DNA from: RUG760 sp045642205
GTDB taxonomy: Bacteria > Bacillota > Clostridia > Lachnospirales > Bianqueaceae
NCBI GenBank assembly: GCA_045642205.1
Contig: JAZUIK010000195.1
Span: 1 to 7,567, forward strand
Reading direction: 5' to 3'
DNA length: 7,567 nucleotides
Within the stretch, counting starts at the first letter, position 1, and each line of letters opens with the position of its first letter. The position numbers were made by a program, and so were the translations under genes. Below are positions 5,788 to 7,567 of this stretch, piece after piece. The notes beneath the pieces were generated by a model. That model saw nothing but the letters and a program-made list of their open reading frames with translations, ran no database searches and was not told the origin of the DNA.

Positions 5788-6524
5788 TCAAGGATCCTTT
5801 CCGGTTTAAAGTTCAGATAATCTCCCGATACCAGATGATACTCGATACCATGGAATCTTCCGCGGATACTGTCTGCAAAACGAGGCTCTCCGTGACAATG
5901 GGAATAGACCACATGCTCTGCTCCGTATTCTTCCGCCATACGGGTAAAGACACTTTCCTTCTCGATAATGCTCGTGGGAGGATAATGCAGAAACATGATG
6001 AACTTAGTGTATCCTGCGCTCTTCGCTGCTTCAAAGGAAATCTTCAGTCTCTCTGCTTCACGCTGCACTAATTTCCTTGCTTTCTGCTCGTCTTCCTCTT
6101 TCCAGTCCACGACCTGTCCCTGACGGTTGACCCAGAAGGGTCCCTCAAAGGTAAATCCCTTAGTCCCTACCAGAGCATAGTCCTTGTAGGTATAAAAGTT
6201 ATTCTGAAGAAAATGAAGATCCGGTTCAAACTCCTGATTCAAAGCTGCCGTCTTTTTGGCATCCCAGAACATATCATGGTTTCCTCTTAACAGGATCTTC
6301 TCTCCGGGGAGATTCCGGATAAACTCCAGATCCGCTCTGGCGTCATTTAACTTCTTTCCCCAGGAATGATCACCCGTGATCACGAAGGTGTCCTCCGGCT
6401 GGATGATCTTATTACAATATTTTTCTATTTTTTCCTCATGCTTTTTCCATACTCTGCCAAACCCATCCATGGGTTTATTGGCCGTAAAGGAAAGGTGCAT
6501 GTCCCCCAGTGCATACAGTGCCAT
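5784..6524 (-). CDS. Calcineurin-like metallophosphoesterase
   Basis: A 246-residue phosphoesterase with all the usual dinuclear metal motifs: GDMH (Asp8, His10), GDH (Asp52), GNHD (Asn82, His83, Asp84), LHYPP (His180) and SHCHG (His209, His211). The length and the second motif followed by SWGKKL resemble the bacterial predicted phosphohydrolase group COG1768, but the substrate is unknown. There are no membrane segments or signal peptide, so it is cytoplasmic. The ATG lies 3 bases after the NUDIX stop with only a weak purine-rich site inside the NUDIX end, which points to re-initiation by terminating ribosomes. Its stop overlaps the isomerase start. Placement between a NUDIX hydrolase and an isomerase suggests removal of phosphate from a small metabolite. 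Confidence 0.92.
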   Translation of the reverse strand: MALYALGDMHLSFTANKPMDGFGRVWKKHEEKIEKYCNKIIQPEDTFVITGDHSWGKKLNDARADLEFIRNLPGEKILLRGNHDMFWDAKKTAALNQEFEPDLHFLQNNFYTYKDYALVGTKGFTFEGPFWVNRQGQVVDWKEEDEQKARKLVQREAERLKISFEAAKSAGYTKFIMFLHYPPTSIIEKESVFTRMAEEYGAEHVVYSHCHGEPRFADSIRGRFHGIEYHLVSGDYLNFKPERILE

Positions 6525-6527
6525 AGA

Positions 6528-6992
6528 TTATTCTTTCTTCACACTTTTAATGTACTTATCTACCACATTGCGGATCGGAGGTGATACCTGATCCAGTTCG
6601 ATCTCATCTGCTCTATAGAAGCGAAGATCCAGCATCTCTCCGTCTGCGCTGATAGGTTCACCCTCCCATTCACGGCACAGATAGACGATCTCATAGTTCG
6701 AGACCTCATCTCCGTTAGGATAGATATAGTGGGTCTCCGGGCCGGAGTTCACACAGAAGAACTCCAGAGACTTCGCCTTAAGGCCCATCTCCTCCAGAAG
6801 TTCTCTGGTTGCACAGTCCTCTGCCTTCTCATCGATCTCACAGGATCCGCCGGAATAACCCAGCAGATGATTATCTGAACGCCTTCCCAGAAGGATCCTG
6901 CCTTCAGGATCTACAGCGATGATGCTGGCGGCACACTGGATAATGGTCCTGTGTCCCACTAACTTGCGCATCTCCATCATATAACCTGTCAT
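6528..6992 (-). CDS. NUDIX hydrolase
   Basis: A 154-residue NUDIX-fold pyrophosphohydrolase. A perfect Nudix box, G-x5-E-x7-RE-x2-EE-x-GL, occupies residues 49-71, with Glu64, Glu67 and Glu68 available to bind Mg. It is preceded by the beta-strands of the fold (about 17-45), and SGPETHYIYPNGDEVSNYE (83-101) probably forms the loop that sets specificity. The family cleaves nucleoside diphosphates linked to another moiety; the precise substrate (nucleotide sugar, dinucleotide, oxidised nucleotide) cannot be read here. Start ATG is preceded by GAGGTGAG, with a 19-base gap from the phosphatase gene and 3 bases to the metallophosphoesterase, so it is inside the operon. Further in-frame Met codons at 5, 6 and 8 make the exact start slightly uncertain. 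Confidence 0.93.
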   Translation of the reverse strand: MTGYMMEMRKLVGHRTIIQCAASIIAVDPEGRILLGRRSDNHLLGYSGGSCEIDEKAEDCATRELLEEMGLKAKSLEFFCVNSGPETHYIYPNGDEVSNYEIVYLCREWEGEPISADGEMLDLRFYRADEIELDQVSPPIRNVVDKYIKSVKKE

Positions 6993-7011
6993 GATCTCAC
7001 CTCGGATACGA

Positions 7012-7461
7012 TTATTCTTGTGCGGTCTTCTTTAAAGTGTCATATACATGCATATTCGGATGTCCTGTTTCAAACAGATTCTTGCTGCTGCCTCCCAGCA
7101 TCTCTACCACAAAGGCACCAACGGCTCTGGACCTAGACTCTCCTCCATAGCAATGGACCAGCAAGGTCTCAGCGGATCGGTTGTTCCTGACAAAGTCGAT
7201 AATCTGTTTTGCATGGTCCTTAGAGAACATAGTCAGGCCTTCGATCTCCTGATCGATATCATCGAAATACAGTGTTAAAACATCCTGGCAGGTCTTGCTC
7301 TTTACGAATTGGAAACCGAATCCCTCTGTATGGGTATCCTGGATGGATATGACGGCATAGCGATCTGTCCGCTCCGCAAATTCATCCAGTTCATAGGGAT
7401 GGTAGTGTTCCATGACATAGTCGAATGCATCATATACAGATTTCACGAGGACTCTTTTCAT
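7012..7461 (-). CDS. Dual-specificity/tyrosine phosphatase-like protein
   Basis: A 149-residue single-domain Cys-dependent phosphatase. The P-loop VHCYGGESRSRAVG (102-115) carries the C-x5-R signature with Cys104 as nucleophile and Arg110 for phosphate binding. LYFDDID (64-70) contains acidic residues where the general acid is expected, and the C terminus has the P-N-x-x-VYDTL segment (135-143) of this compact family. Substrates could be phosphoproteins or small phospho-metabolites. The ATG at 7461 is chosen over an upstream in-frame ATG at 7533 because GAGGAG (7469-7474) sits 7 bases before it. The longer start would overlap the end of the preceding gene and add residues unlike the family. 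The gap to NUDIX is 19 bases. No signal peptide. Confidence 0.85.
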   Translation of the reverse strand: MKRVLVKSVYDAFDYVMEHYHPYELDEFAERTDRYAVISIQDTHTEGFGFQFVKSKTCQDVLTLYFDDIDQEIEGLTMFSKDHAKQIIDFVRNNRSAETLLVHCYGGESRSRAVGAFVVEMLGGSSKNLFETGHPNMHVYDTLKKTAQE

Positions 7462-7483
7462 GTATGATCTCCTCTTAGGCACC

Positions 7484-7567
7484 TTAGTGCTGTGATCTCT
7501 CAAATCCCCATTCACGAACAACAGAGTAATCATCGATCAGGCCTACATAATATGCGTCGATGTCAGA
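7484..7567 (-). CDS. 3' end of an unidentified upstream gene
   Basis: One frame is open from the right edge for 27 residues to a TAA at 7484-7486, reading SDIDAYYVGLIDDYSVV then REWGFERSQH. It has plausible amino-acid composition and codon use and ends 22 bases before the phosphatase ATG, the spacing of an operon neighbour. Too little is present to name a family. It partly overlaps the rejected long start of the phosphatase gene in another frame. Confidence 0.6.
   Translation of the reverse strand, partial: SDIDAYYVGLIDDYSVVREWGFERSQH

Noticed and set aside
7462..7533. In-frame upstream ATG adding 24 residues to the phosphatase-like protein
   Set aside because: The extension overlaps the preceding gene's end in another frame, and the ATG at 7461 has a good GAGGAG site at the right spacing.
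1..7567. CRISPR array, tRNA/rRNA, insertion sequence or phage attachment site
   Set aside because: No regularly spaced repeats, no cloverleaf or rRNA-like stretch, and no transposase or integrase-like protein was seen on either strand.

Overview
The window looks like chromosomal DNA of a low-to-mid GC Gram-positive anaerobe, most likely a clostridial gut bacterium close to Lachnospiraceae. This rests on strong AGGAGG-type ribosome sites, tight co-directional operons, a consensus sigma-A promoter, A/T-tract intrinsic terminators and the protein families present; it is inferred without any database search. All supported genes lie on the minus strand, so transcription runs from the right edge to the left.

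Right block (about 7567 to 5050): the tail of an unidentified gene, a small Cys-x5-Arg (dual-specificity-type) phosphatase, a NUDIX hydrolase, a calcineurin-like metallophosphoesterase and a sugar phosphate isomerase/epimerase-like TIM-barrel protein. Gaps are 22, 19 and 3 bases, followed by a 4-base stop/start overlap, so this is one translationally coupled operon whose promoter is outside the window. The common theme is small phospho-metabolite hydrolysis or house-cleaning, but no single pathway is shown.

Middle gap (5049 to 4806): a broken coding remnant resembling a small zinc-ribbon protein, a weak possible terminator, a near-consensus promoter (TTGACG, 17 bases, TAGAAT), and a strong terminator-shaped hairpin at the start of the predicted transcript, just before the ribosome site of the next operon.

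Left block (4805 to 86): circularly permuted type 2 ATP-grasp protein, alpha-E protein, transglutaminase-like protease-fold protein, then two adjacent M14 succinylglutamate desuccinylase/aspartoacylase-family proteins. The first three form a widely recurring set predicted from comparative genomics to make and process an amide-linked or peptide-like product that is still uncharacterised. Here the set is extended by an M14 pair in which one member keeps every expected zinc and catalytic residue and the other has lost most of them while keeping the fold motifs. A clear intrinsic terminator closes the operon at 25-67. A GC-rich hairpin without a good T tract separates the transglutaminase from the M14 pair.

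A plausible reading of the left operon is that the ATP-grasp protein ligates amino acids or peptides with the alpha-E partner, the transglutaminase-fold enzyme cleaves or transfers peptide bonds, and the M14 pair removes an acyl or amino-acyl group. No product or substrate can be read from the sequence. The M14 extension with a predicted pseudoenzyme partner, and the hairpin-led leader, are the least explained parts of the window.
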